Shown here piece after piece: positions 1 through 7,796 of a stretch of 31,399 nucleotides of DNA. Position 1 is the first letter of the stretch; each line of letters starts with the position of its first letter. The position numbers were made by a program, and so were the translations under genes. The stretch spans positions 41,016 through 72,414 of the forward strand of contig DBYW01000056.1 of the NCBI GenBank assembly GCA_002311645.1. The letters are read 5' to 3'. The stretch comes from Bacteroidales bacterium UBA1176. GTDB lineage: Bacteria; Bacteroidota; Bacteroidia; Bacteroidales; WCHB1-69. The notes beneath the pieces were generated by a model. It did not search any database, was not told the DNA's origin, and worked only from the letters and a program-made list of their open reading frames with translations.

Positions 1-396
1 GCCGAGGCCAACGCCGACGCCGACAAGAAGGCTAAGGAGGAGGTTGACAAGCTCAACGCAGCTGACTCTTTAGTGTTCACCACCGAGAAGCAGCTCAAGG
101 AGTTCGGCGACAAGGTGCCCGCTGACGACCGCGCCAAAATCGAGGCCGCTGCCGCAAAGCTGAAAACCGCGCACGACAACAAGGACTTTGCCGCTATCGA
201 CGCAGCCACGGCTGAGTTGCAAGGCGCATGGCAGGCCGCATCCGCCAAGATGTATCAGCAGGGCGGTGCTCAACAGCCTGGTGCCGACTTCAACGGCGGC
301 TTCAACCAACAGGCTGGCGCCCAAGGCCCGCAGGGTGGTGCCAATAACGGCAACGACCAGGAGGTTCAGGACGTCGATTTCGAGGAAATTAAATAA
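1..396 (+). CDS. dnaK: Molecular chaperone DnaK (Hsp70), C-terminal part only
   Basis: This is the 3' end of an Hsp70 gene that enters from outside the window; 131 codons remain. DnaK is the ATP-driven cytoplasmic chaperone that works with DnaJ and GrpE. The visible part covers the end of the helical lid of the substrate-binding domain (alternating Lys, Glu and Ala, with the typical ADDRAKIEAAAAKLKTAH stretch), then a Gly/Gln/Asn-rich flexible linker, and the conserved acidic tail ending DVDFEEIK. That tail is the usual Bacteroidota DnaK ending and is the main basis for the call. The ATPase domain is not in the window. A palindromic repeat and a strong terminator follow. The last ~20 codons occur again almost unchanged near 7616-7676. 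Confidence 0.95.
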   Translation, partial: AEANADADKKAKEEVDKLNAADSLVFTTEKQLKEFGDKVPADDRAKIEAAAAKLKTAHDNKDFAAIDAATAELQGAWQAASAKMYQQGGAQQPGADFNGGFNQQAGAQGPQGGANNGNDQEVQDVDFEEIK

Positions 397-413
397 TATC
401 ACGAACAACCCCT

Positions 414-441
414 GTAGAGACGTGGCACGCCGCGTCTCTAC
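414..441. repeat. Small palindromic repeat, copy 1 (after dnaK)
   Basis: A 28-base near-perfect palindrome lies 17 bases after the dnaK stop. The arms start GTAGAGACG and end CGTCTCTAC, around a GGC-AC-GCC core with one G-U wobble. A related palindrome with another core follows the dnaK fragment at 7693-7718. Short elements with GTAGAGACG-type arms are, from memory, a frequent interspersed repeat in Bacteroidota genomes. The role is unknown; it may be a REP/MITE-like element or an RNA-stabilising hairpin. Confidence 0.7.
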
Positions 442-450
442 CCTATCCCA

Positions 451-489
451 AAAAAACGGGTGCTGATTGGTTTCAGCACCCGTTTTTTT
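451..489. terminator. Bidirectional intrinsic terminator between dnaK and the T9SS gene
   Basis: A perfect 10-bp stem (457-466 with 473-482, CGGGTGCTGA and its complement) has a 6-base loop. It is flanked by six A on the left and seven T on the right, so it can stop transcription from dnaK (+) and from the convergent surface-protein gene (-). Confidence 0.9.
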
Positions 490-520
490 ATATTCACGAA
501 AAAGGTTGAAAATCCAACGT

Positions 521-3500
521 CTAACGATTGACTACCACACGTTTCGTCACCGCCGCATTGCCGGTCGTCACCCGCACGTAGTAGAGGCCGGCGGAAAAAT
601 CGCCCACGCCAATCTGCACGGATGTGCAGCCTGACGGCTCTGCAACATAAAGCAATTGGCCGAACACATTGAACACCTCTACCCTCTTCACCTCATTGTC
701 AGAGGCCCATTCCACACGGACCGACTCACGGGCAGGGTTCGGGTACAGACGGACACTGCCGGCCAAGTGCTGGCCAATGCCCACCTCCGTGGTGTGGAAA
801 GTCACCGTGTTGGAGGGCTCGCTGCTCGATCCGTCCGTGCAGTGCGCCACCACATAGGCTGTGTAGTCCACATTGGGCACGAGATCTGTCAACGTATGCG
901 ACGTGGTAGTAACCGTGACAGTAGTCCACGCACTCTCGGAAGCCTGACGGTAACTGATCTGCCATTCGTTCGCGGTGTTGGCTGCCTGCTGCCAAGTCAG
1001 TGTAGCGTCAGTGTGGTCCACTTGAACGGCAAGGTTGGTCGGGGCCGGACAGGAGGAAGAGGCCGTCGTGGTGAAGGGCACGATGGCGGTCCAATCACTG
1101 ATGGCATCGCCACAGTCAGCCTGCACACTCACCTGATACTGCGTATTGGGCTCAAGTCCCGAAATGGTATAGATTGGAGATGTGACCGTGGCCGTTTGCC
1201 AGCCGGAGGCGCCGAGAGCCTTGTACTGAATGTTCCAAGAGGTCTCCGAGCCGCCGGGGGTCCACACGACCGTGGCCGTGGTGGCGGTGATGCTGTTCAC
1301 GGCAAGGTTGGTGGGCGGGTCGCAGGCTGGCGGGGCTGTGCCACAATCCGGGGTGAAAGTATAAGTGGTGAAGTAGCTCATATCGGTCTGGATAAATATC
1401 TGGGTGCCATCCGGTCCGTACAAGGCGATACCGCACTCATCATCATACATACCGCCTGAGAAAACCAATGACGTGGGGACACCGCTGCACAACATCAGCG
1501 GGATGGTGGCCCCGTAACCCACACTGGTCACCGTAGCCACCGTGACACCGTTTTGCTGCACATACAAGGCACAGTAATCCCACGAGTCGCTGAGATCACC
1601 TGACACAACAAGAGAGTAGGCGCACTGCATCGAGGGTTCACAAGCATTGGTATTGAAGGATGTCAAGCGCCAATCCGACAAATCGCCACCACCGCAGTCG
1701 GCCTGCACGCGAATGTCATACTGCGTCAGAGAGGTCAGCCCGGTGATGGTCGTGGTAGTAGATGTGGCCGTGACAGCTGTCCAAGAGGTACTGCTGGCAG
1801 GCTTGTACTCCACATTCCAGGCCGTTTCATTGCCCACAGGCACCCAGCTTACCGTAGCCGATGTGGTGCCGATGTTGGAGACAGCAACCGATGTTGGGGT
1901 CATACACGTGGGTTGGGTGCAGTGAGCCGTAAAGGTGGTCAGCGTGCCGTACGAAAGCGTCCCCGATGTATAGAGGGTCTCCCCATAAGGAGAGGTGACC
2001 GAGAAACTGCACTCATCGTCATAGTCGCCGGACATCCACGTCAGGGTGATAGACTGACCATCGCACAAGCTGACCGGCACCACGGAGCTGCTTTCCGAAC
2101 TCGGCACAGTGAGATTGGCCACCGCGACACCGCCCATCTGCACCACCAAATAGGCATCGTTCCAGCCATCGCCATAGGAATCACTGAGATTGAAGGTGAA
2201 GACGCACTGGCTTGCCAAGGGGCAGGCAGCGGTTTGGAAGGTGGTGGTGCGCCAGTCGGAGGTTTCATTCCCGCAGTCGGCGGCCACCCGCAGGTCATAC
2301 TGGGTGTTGGCCGTCAACCCGACCAAGGTGTAGGGATTGGTCATCACCAAATCCTGAATCCAGGTGGTGGTGCCGATGGGCTTGTACTCAACCACCCAGG
2401 CACTCTCCGAGCCGGTGGAGACCCAGCTGACAGTGGCCGACACATCCCCTATGTCAGACACAGTGACGGATGAAGGCCTCGGACAGGAGGGCGGCGTGCA
2501 CGAAGGAATGAGGGTCTGAAGAGTACCGGACGAGGGATTTGAGGTGGTATAAATGACCTCTCCAAAAGGATCGACCACCTCAAAGCTGCATTCATCGTCA
2601 TAGTTGCCAGAAACCCACACCAAGGAGACCGGTATGCTGTCGCACAGCCGGACTGTATAAGTGGCGGAGGAGGAGCTGCTCGAAACCGTCATTGTCGCCA
2701 ACGTTTGGCCACCTTGCTGCACGCGCAGCGATGCACTGTTCCAGCCATCACCGTAAGAGTCTTCCAGATTGAAGGTATATGTACACTGGTCGGCCGTGTC
2801 GCAGGTCACCGTGGTGAATGAGACCAGGGCTGTGGCCTCGCTGACCTCAGAGCCGCAGTCGGCCGTCACTCGCACCTGATAGGTGGTAGCGGCACTCAAC
2901 CCGGCCAGCACACAAGGATTGCTGTTAGCACTGAAGAGATTCCAGACCGTATCGCCAGCCTCACGATACTCCACCAGCCAGGCCGTCTCGCTACCGTGCG
3001 ACTGCCACGACACAGTGGCATCTGTCGTGGTAATATCGCTGACCGATACATTGGACACCATCCGGCAGTTGGAAAGGGTGTTCACCACGATGTCGTCCAC
3101 ATAGCCACGGTTGTTGCCGGAAGAGGGCTTCGGGGCTTTGAGGGCGATGCGGTTGCCCGTGCCCGTGTATGTGTCGAAATAGACAACATAGGTAGTGTAA
3201 GTGGTGCCGCTGATGGTCAGTGTGTCCACAGGGACAAACGACGAAGCACCGCCCGACATCTCACCCACCACCAAAGTAAACGGGGTGTTGGCGGCGTTGG
3301 AACGGGCCTTGAAGGAAATCTGAAGGGTGGACAAAGGAATGCTGTTGTCAATGACTGGAAGCACAGCTATCTGGTCGGCATAGTTGCTGCCCGAAGCAGT
3401 GTAGAAACGCAAACTGTAACTGCCATTGTAGGCGTTGGAGGAGCTATAATACACGTATGGATAGGCCGGATAAGAGGAGCCTGTGTTCACCGCATCCCAA

Positions 3501-5287
3501 CAATTGGGCACATTGCTGGCTCCCGTGCCGTTGGAAGGATTGCTGGTATGGGTGTAGCTGTCGAAGTTCTCCGCGAAGGGGATGATGGTGACGGGAACAC
3601 AGGTGGTGGCGGCCTCAACGCGCGTGACCGTCCAGTCGCTAAAACTGCCGCCGCAGTTGGCGCGCACCTGGAACTCGTAATTCGTGGCTGGAGGAAGCCC
3701 CGTCACCGTGAAGGGGTTGGCCGTGGCAGTCACGGTGGTGCCAGCCCCCGTAGTGAAGCCCACCGGACCATACTCAACCTCCCAAGAAGTGGCAGAGCCG
3801 TTCTCCGTCCACTGGAGAGTGATGCTGCTCTGGTCGGCAGCCGTCACGGTCAGGCCTGAAGGCGCGGCACACAGATTCGACCCAAGGACCACATCATCCA
3901 CATAGCCTCGGTTGTTGCCGGAGGAGGGCTTGGGTGCCATCAAGACCACACGGTTGCCGATGCCAGTGTAGTTGCTGAAACTCACCGTCCGGTACTCGTA
4001 GGTGGTACTGCTCACCGTCAAAGTGTCCACAACCGTGAAGGTGCTGATGTTCATATCGTTGGTTACACCTACCACCAACGTGAAGGGCGTGTTGTTGGCC
4101 TGTCGTCTCATATTCAGGCCCAACTGCAGACTCTGCAAATTGATGGCTCCCAAATCCAGTTCTGGCAGGAAGGCATACTGGTCGGCATACGTGCTCGCCG
4201 TGCCTGTGTAGAACCGCAGACTGTAATTGCCGCTGTTGGCATTGGAGGAGTTGTAATAGACGTAAGGATAGGCAGAGTAGTTGGAGCCGGCATTGTAGGC
4301 ATCCCAACAGTGCGCCAAATTGCTTGCCCCGGTTTGGGAGTTCGAAGTGTGGGTATAGGAGTCGAAATTCTCCGATATGGGTAGCGCGGCCGTAGCCGAG
4401 CATAGCGTCAAGAACGACGCCGACACATAGGAGCTGGTGTCGTTGGTGCAGTCGTTGGCCACACGCACGTCATATTGGCTGGCAGCGTTCAACCCGGTAA
4501 GCGTCAGGAAGGTGTCGGCCACCGAATAGGTAATCACATTGGGATTGTTCCACGACTGGTTGGAGGATTTGACCTGGAGAATATACACATTCGGATTGTA
4601 GGCCGGAGTGGTCCACGAAACCGTGGCACCGTCGGAGGCTAAGCCACTGACGGTCAAGTTGCTGACGGGACCGCAGAAATTGGCGTTCGGCACCAGCGAC
4701 AGTTTCATATTGGGGCGATTGAAACTCCGGCTTCCGGTATTGCTCCCCGGGTGCTGCGAGTAAGAGACGTCATCGTCCATATAGCGGTACAGGCTCGAAT
4801 ACTCTGACGTCGAAGAGTAGCAATAGGTGATGTCGGTTGAGTAGTCGGTGGCGTGCTTGGCGAAGACCACCACGAGGTTATCGGTGCCGTTGTAGAAATA
4901 GGGCGTGGTGAAGGTGTAGGTCTCCCAGCCGCTCCCCGTGCCACCGATGTTCACATTCGTGCCCGAATAGACCAGCGTCAGATTCGACATTGCCGTCCAG
5001 TCAGACGTGGAACTGTATGAGGAGGTGGAGCGATGCCCCAGATAGATGCTCACATTCTGGCATTGGAGGGTGCCTCCGCCCGAACGCTGCAGCGCAATGG
5101 AGGTGATGGTGCCCTGCATCCCCACATCGCCGGGGGCGCAGACGCTCTCCCACCACGAATCCTCATAGTAGGGATAAAAAGCCATCGAATAGTTGTTGCT
5201 TGTTCCGGTCCCAATAATGACATCCTGGGCTCTCGTTCCGCAAAACACACTTGTGATAAGCAGCAATAATAGTAGATTTCTTTTCAT
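521..5287 (-). CDS. Large modular T9SS-secreted surface protein with fibronectin type III repeats
   Basis: The 1588-residue protein starts with a clear signal peptide (residues 1-20, ending RAQ). A ~180-residue N-terminal domain follows, probably a jelly roll. Then come seven fibronectin type III domains, starting near residues 206, 475, 743, 936, 1129, 1322 and 1416. Two MAM/jelly-roll-like domains (near 305 and 572, both with the phrase ENFDSYTHTSN) and three Cys-containing modules (near 842 and 1039 with DSYGDGWN, near 1234 with a degenerate SDSWDYC) separate them. The last ~75 residues are a type A sorting domain (YPNPARESVRVEW...GLYYVRV...KRVVV), which directs export through the type IX system and attachment to the cell surface. 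The role is probably adhesion or glycan/protein binding; no catalytic domain is visible. It has its own -7 promoter box at 5325-5332 and is not in an operon. Confidence 0.9.
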   Translation of the reverse strand: MKRNLLLLLLITSVFCGTRAQDVIIGTGTSNNYSMAFYPYYEDSWWESVCAPGDVGMQGTITSIALQRSGGGTLQCQNVSIYLGHRSTSSYSSTSDWTAMSNLTLVYSGTNVNIGGTGSGWETYTFTTPYFYNGTDNLVVVFAKHATDYSTDITYCYSSTSEYSSLYRYMDDDVSYSQHPGSNTGSRSFNRPNMKLSLVPNANFCGPVSNLTVSGLASDGATVSWTTPAYNPNVYILQVKSSNQSWNNPNVITYSVADTFLTLTGLNAASQYDVRVANDCTNDTSSYVSASFLTLCSATAALPISENFDSYTHTSNSQTGASNLAHCWDAYNAGSNYSAYPYVYYNSSNANSGNYSLRFYTGTASTYADQYAFLPELDLGAINLQSLQLGLNMRRQANNTPFTLVVGVTNDMNISTFTVVDTLTVSSTTYEYRTVSFSNYTGIGNRVVLMAPKPSSGNNRGYVDDVVLGSNLCAAPSGLTVTAADQSSITLQWTENGSATSWEVEYGPVGFTTGAGTTVTATANPFTVTGLPPATNYEFQVRANCGGSFSDWTVTRVEAATTCVPVTIIPFAENFDSYTHTSNPSNGTGASNVPNCWDAVNTGSSYPAYPYVYYSSSNAYNGSYSLRFYTASGSNYADQIAVLPVIDNSIPLSTLQISFKARSNAANTPFTLVVGEMSGGASSFVPVDTLTISGTTYTTYVVYFDTYTGTGNRIALKAPKPSSGNNRGYVDDIVVNTLSNCRMVSNVSVSDITTTDATVSWQSHGSETAWLVEYREAGDTVWNLFSANSNPCVLAGLSAATTYQVRVTADCGSEVSEATALVSFTTVTCDTADQCTYTFNLEDSYGDGWNSASLRVQQGGQTLATMTVSSSSSSATYTVRLCDSIPVSLVWVSGNYDDECSFEVVDPFGEVIYTTSNPSSGTLQTLIPSCTPPSCPRPSSVTVSDIGDVSATVSWVSTGSESAWVVEYKPIGTTTWIQDLVMTNPYTLVGLTANTQYDLRVAADCGNETSDWRTTTFQTAACPLASQCVFTFNLSDSYGDGWNDAYLVVQMGGVAVANLTVPSSESSSVVPVSLCDGQSITLTWMSGDYDDECSFSVTSPYGETLYTSGTLSYGTLTTFTAHCTQPTCMTPTSVAVSNIGTTSATVSWVPVGNETAWNVEYKPASSTSWTAVTATSTTTTITGLTSLTQYDIRVQADCGGGDLSDWRLTSFNTNACEPSMQCAYSLVVSGDLSDSWDYCALYVQQNGVTVATVTSVGYGATIPLMLCSGVPTSLVFSGGMYDDECGIALYGPDGTQIFIQTDMSYFTTYTFTPDCGTAPPACDPPTNLAVNSITATTATVVWTPGGSETSWNIQYKALGASGWQTATVTSPIYTISGLEPNTQYQVSVQADCGDAISDWTAIVPFTTTASSSCPAPTNLAVQVDHTDATLTWQQAANTANEWQISYRQASESAWTTVTVTTTSHTLTDLVPNVDYTAYVVAHCTDGSSSEPSNTVTFHTTEVGIGQHLAGSVRLYPNPARESVRVEWASDNEVKRVEVFNVFGQLLYVAEPSGCTSVQIGVGDFSAGLYYVRVTTGNAAVTKRVVVNR
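1323..3061 (-). repeat. Three tandem ~580-bp units (Fn3 + DSYGDGWN module) inside the T9SS gene
   Basis: Fn3 domains begin near 3061, 2480, 1902 and 1323, about 580 bases apart. Each of the first three is followed by one Cys-flanked module. Modules 1 and 2 carry DSYGDGWN, and module 3 is degenerate at that site but keeps the flanking YDDEC motif. The even spacing points to internal duplication. Confidence 0.8.
3061..4670 (-). repeat. Two tandem ~805-bp units (Fn3 + MAM-like domain) inside the T9SS gene
   Basis: Fn3 domains begin near 4670, 3862 and 3061, and each of the first two is followed by a MAM-like domain. Similarity is visible at DNA level: the stretches near 3893-3945 and 3092-3145 (encoding KPSSGNNRGYVDD) match over most positions. 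This suggests a more recent duplication than the Fn3/DSYGDGWN units. Confidence 0.8.
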
Positions 5288-5324
5288 AAGATAGTGTTTT
5301 TAAGGTAATTAATAATGTATATGA

Positions 5325-5332
5325 CAAATATA
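5325..5332 (-). promoter_or_regulatory. -7 promoter box for the T9SS surface-protein gene
   Basis: On the minus strand this reads TATATTTG, a full match to the Bacteroidota -7 consensus TAnnTTTG, 37 bases before the ATG at 5287. No clear -33 TTG is seen at a good distance. The rest of the 232-base divergent gap to rmuC is AT-rich, with a small TATCA/TGATA inverted repeat around 5448-5465. Confidence 0.6.
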
Positions 5333-5483
5333 GTCTGCAAAACAATAGGGCGACGAAATATAACAATATTTTTTTAATGTTTTGTGTATATTTTTTACAA
5401 TTCCATCTCCCCCACCCTTCAAGTGCGTTGCAGTAAGTCTATAAAATTATCAAAAAAAAATGATAGATTATCAAATAATTCCG

Positions 5484-5491
5484 TATATTTG
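5484..5491 (+). promoter_or_regulatory. -7 promoter box for rmuC
   Basis: TATATTTG matches the TAnnTTTG consensus, followed by C, and ends 28 bases before the rmuC ATG. Confidence 0.6.
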
Positions 5492-5519
5492 CAATGTTAG
5501 TATTTAGATTATAGACACT

Positions 5520-6905
5520 ATGACCTTTAACCTCATCACTCTTATCGCAGCCCTCACGGGCATCATTTTGGGCGCGTTGGTTTGCGTCCTGATTCTCCGA
5601 AACAAGAACAGCATCCTCAAGACCAACTTAGAGAACATCAGCCGACAGCTAGAGGAGACCAAGCGCCAAGCCAGCGCCGACACCACAGCCGCCGAAAACC
5701 GTCTGCGCGAGCGCCTGGCGGAAGTGAAGGCCGACGAGCAGAAGCACTACCGGGATGCCCTGGCCGCCCAAGACAAGGCCAACGACGAGGCGATGCAGGT
5801 TCTCAAGGAGCATTACGACAAGTCCATTCGGGAGCAGCAGGAGCGTTTTGATACAATGATGAGCAAAATGACAGAACAGAGCAAGGTCGCCACAGAGGAT
5901 TTGCTGAAGGCCCGGCAGAAGGAGTTCGCCGAGAGCAGCAGCACCAATATTGAGGAGATTGTAAAGCCGCTCAAGGACACCATTGCAACAATGGAGAAAA
6001 CATTGAAGGAGTCGTCGGATAGTGCCATATCCATCAGCAGCGCGATGAAGGAGAATCTCGACACGATGATCCAGCAAAGCAAGGAGGCCCAGAAGACCAC
6101 AGAGGAGCTAACCAACGCCTTCAAGCACCGCAGCAAGGTGCAGGGCGACTGGGGCGAGACGGTACTGGCCGAGTTACTCTCCTCTCAGGGGCTCACCGAA
6201 GGCATACAATTCCACACACAGGCCTCCATCCGCGACGGAAAGGGCAACATCGTCCGCAACGAGGATGGCCGCCGGATGATACCCGACGTCATCCTCCATC
6301 TCGACGAGAAGCGGGAGGTCATCATCGACTCTAAAGTGTCGCTCACCGCCTTCTTCAATTATGTGAACGCCCCGGACGAGGCAGCGCGCGAGCAGCACTT
6401 GAAGGCCCATATCAACAGCGTGTGGAGTCACGTGAAAGAGTTGGCGACAAAGGACTACTCCTCCTACATCCAACCGCCGAAAGAAAAGATGATCTATGTC
6501 ATAATGTTCGTGCCGCACATCGGCGCGTTGTGGACCGCCCTCAACGAGCAGCCCGACCTATGGCGCAAGGCAATGGAGCAGAACGTCTTCATCGCCGACG
6601 AGCAGACGCTGTTTGCCGTATTGAAAATCATCAATATGACCTGGACGCAAATCAAGCAGGCGCAGAACCACGAGGAGGTTTACAAGCTGGCCAGTCAGAT
6701 GGTGGACCGTGTGGGACTGTTCGTGAAGCATTACGAAGAGGTGGGCAAAGCGCTGAACAATGCCCAGGAGGCATACCACAACGGGAAGGCCAAGTTGGAG
6801 GACAAGGGGCAGAGCATCGTGGTGTCGGCCCGCAACCTTCTCAAACTCGGTGCCAAAAACGGCAAGAATCCACTGCCACCGATGATGGATGTGGAGGAAG
6901 TGTAA
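5520..6905 (+). CDS. rmuC: DNA recombination protein RmuC
   Basis: The 461-residue protein has the standard RmuC layout. It has an N-terminal membrane anchor (residues ~3-25), a long charged coiled coil (~30-190, rich in Glu, Lys, Gln) and the C-terminal RmuC domain (~200-440). The domain shows the family core HRSKVQGDWGETVLAELL and then PDVILHL...VIIDSKVSLTAF, consistent with a PD-(D/E)XK-like nuclease fold. RmuC was found as a factor limiting recombination at inverted repeats; the biochemical role is not settled. The length is normal. It has its own promoter. The next gene starts 80 bases on with no clear terminator between, so the two could be co-transcribed. Confidence 0.95.
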   Translation: MTFNLITLIAALTGIILGALVCVLILRNKNSILKTNLENISRQLEETKRQASADTTAAENRLRERLAEVKADEQKHYRDALAAQDKANDEAMQVLKEHYDKSIREQQERFDTMMSKMTEQSKVATEDLLKARQKEFAESSSTNIEEIVKPLKDTIATMEKTLKESSDSAISISSAMKENLDTMIQQSKEAQKTTEELTNAFKHRSKVQGDWGETVLAELLSSQGLTEGIQFHTQASIRDGKGNIVRNEDGRRMIPDVILHLDEKREVIIDSKVSLTAFFNYVNAPDEAAREQHLKAHINSVWSHVKELATKDYSSYIQPPKEKMIYVIMFVPHIGALWTALNEQPDLWRKAMEQNVFIADEQTLFAVLKIINMTWTQIKQAQNHEEVYKLASQMVDRVGLFVKHYEEVGKALNNAQEAYHNGKAKLEDKGQSIVVSARNLLKLGAKNGKNPLPPMMDVEEV

Positions 6906-6985
6906 TCTGAGCGTGACGCTGGCACGGTTTTTGTAAAAAGTCAGCCATCAAACTGCATTTTTAACAAACCAATAGCATCACACTT

Positions 6986-7534
6986 ATGGATAAAAACACA
7001 TCAAGAGACAATTTAATGAACCTGTTCTCCGCTCTCGACAAGATGGGCATCAACCTTGAAGGCACCTTCACCAACCAGGAGGGCACGCAGCAGTACCACT
7101 ACTACACGGGGCCTATCACGCCTCAGGACGACGTGGTGTTCGTGTTCGGCTCCAACCCCGAGGGCAAGCACGGTAAGAGCGAGAAGGCCGGCGCATCGGG
7201 CGTCGCCCAACGTCTGTTCGGCGCCAAGCGGGGTGTCGGCGAGGGACTGCAGGGCAACTCCTACGCCATACCGACCAAGGACTTGCGGGTGAAGAAGAAC
7301 GACGGGCACAAGAGCATCTCCCCCGAGCAGATTACCGAGAGCATCCGGAAGATGTACGAGGTGGCCCGCCAGATGCCCGACAAGAAGTTCAAGATTGCCT
7401 ACTACAACGGTGCAGACACCGTCACGCTATGCGGGTACACGGGCCTGGAAATGGTGCAGATGTTCCTGGCGCACCCTGTGCCCGACAACGTGTACTTCTC
7501 CAGCGCCTGGCGCAAAATCATCGAGAAACTGTAG
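6986..7534 (+). CDS. Phage-type A1S_2505-like protein (macrodomain-like), hypothetical function
   Basis: The 182-residue cytoplasmic protein has no signal peptide or membrane segment. Residues ~46-97 carry VVFVFGSNPEGKHG, then GAKRGVGEGLQGNSYAIPTKDLR. This is the characteristic core of a small family annotated as A1S_2505 phage non-structural proteins, which I recall as macrodomain-like. After the core, ISPEQITESIRKMYEVA and KFKIAYYNG fit the usual helix and strand. The usual GCGLAGY stretch near the end is replaced by a diverged YNGADTVTLCGYTG. The N-terminal ~45 residues look like an added segment. The family is common in phages and prophages, so the gene may be a domesticated or transferred one; no other phage gene is next to it. 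The function is unknown, and ADP-ribose or nucleotide binding is only a guess. Confidence 0.6.
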   Translation: MDKNTSRDNLMNLFSALDKMGINLEGTFTNQEGTQQYHYYTGPITPQDDVVFVFGSNPEGKHGKSEKAGASGVAQRLFGAKRGVGEGLQGNSYAIPTKDLRVKKNDGHKSISPEQITESIRKMYEVARQMPDKKFKIAYYNGADTVTLCGYTGLEMVQMFLAHPVPDNVYFSSAWRKIIEKL

Positions 7535-7615
7535 CGGGAGGAGTAAAAGGGCCGTATTAATCCTTCTGCTTTTTTAAGAATTGTACATTTTCAGCCAAGA
7601 GGAATAAAACGACTG

Positions 7616-7676
7616 TGGTGCCCACAACGGCAACGACCAGGAGGTCCAGGACGTCGATTTCGAGGAAATTAAATAA
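7616..7676 (+). pseudogene. Orphan copy of the dnaK 3' end
   Basis: These 61 bases match the last ~20 codons of dnaK (336-396) with three differences, one of them silent (GTT/GTC). In frame they still read GAHNGNDQEVQDVDFEEIK and stop. There is a stop codon just upstream in this frame (7605-7607) and no start codon, so it is a gene fragment. The similarity continues past the stop (7677-7701, one base shorter) into the palindromic repeat and terminator. The 80 bases before it (7535-7615) do not resemble dnaK. Confidence 0.9.
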
Positions 7677-7692
7677 TATCACGAACAACCCT

Positions 7693-7718
7693 GTAGAGAC
7701 GTTTCCTGAAACGTCTAC
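7693..7718. repeat. Small palindromic repeat, copy 2 (after dnaK fragment)
   Basis: The left arm GTAGAGACGTTTC faces GAAACGTCTAC across a 2-base centre, with two arm bases (GA) missing on the right. Outer arms are as at 414-441, but the core TTTC/GAAA replaces GGC/GCC and still pairs. Confidence 0.65.
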
Positions 7719-7720
7719 CA

Positions 7721-7767
7721 AAATAAAAACCGGATGCCGATTGATTTCGGCACCCGGTTTTTTTTTT
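7721..7767. terminator. Bidirectional terminator after the dnaK fragment
   Basis: An 11-bp stem (7730-7740 with 7747-7757) with one A-C mismatch is followed by ten T and preceded by an A-rich run. It aligns base for base with the terminator at 451-489. Two stem pairs differ on both sides (T-A to C-G, and A-T to C-G), which preserves pairing. It serves the gene at 6986 (+) and the convergent gene ending at 7797 (-). Confidence 0.85.
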
Positions 7768-7796
7768 CAATCCGAATTCAATGAGACCGTCTTCGG

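Noticed and set aside
7574..7595. Third copy of the nadE/dut promoter block (AATTGTACATTTTC)
   Set aside because: The match is short, the -7 box is imperfect (TACATTTT) and no gene starts downstream.
424..7615. Integrative element between the two dnaK 3' ends
   Set aside because: There is no integrase, recombinase or other mobility gene, and rmuC is a core gene. Kept only as one explanation of the duplication.
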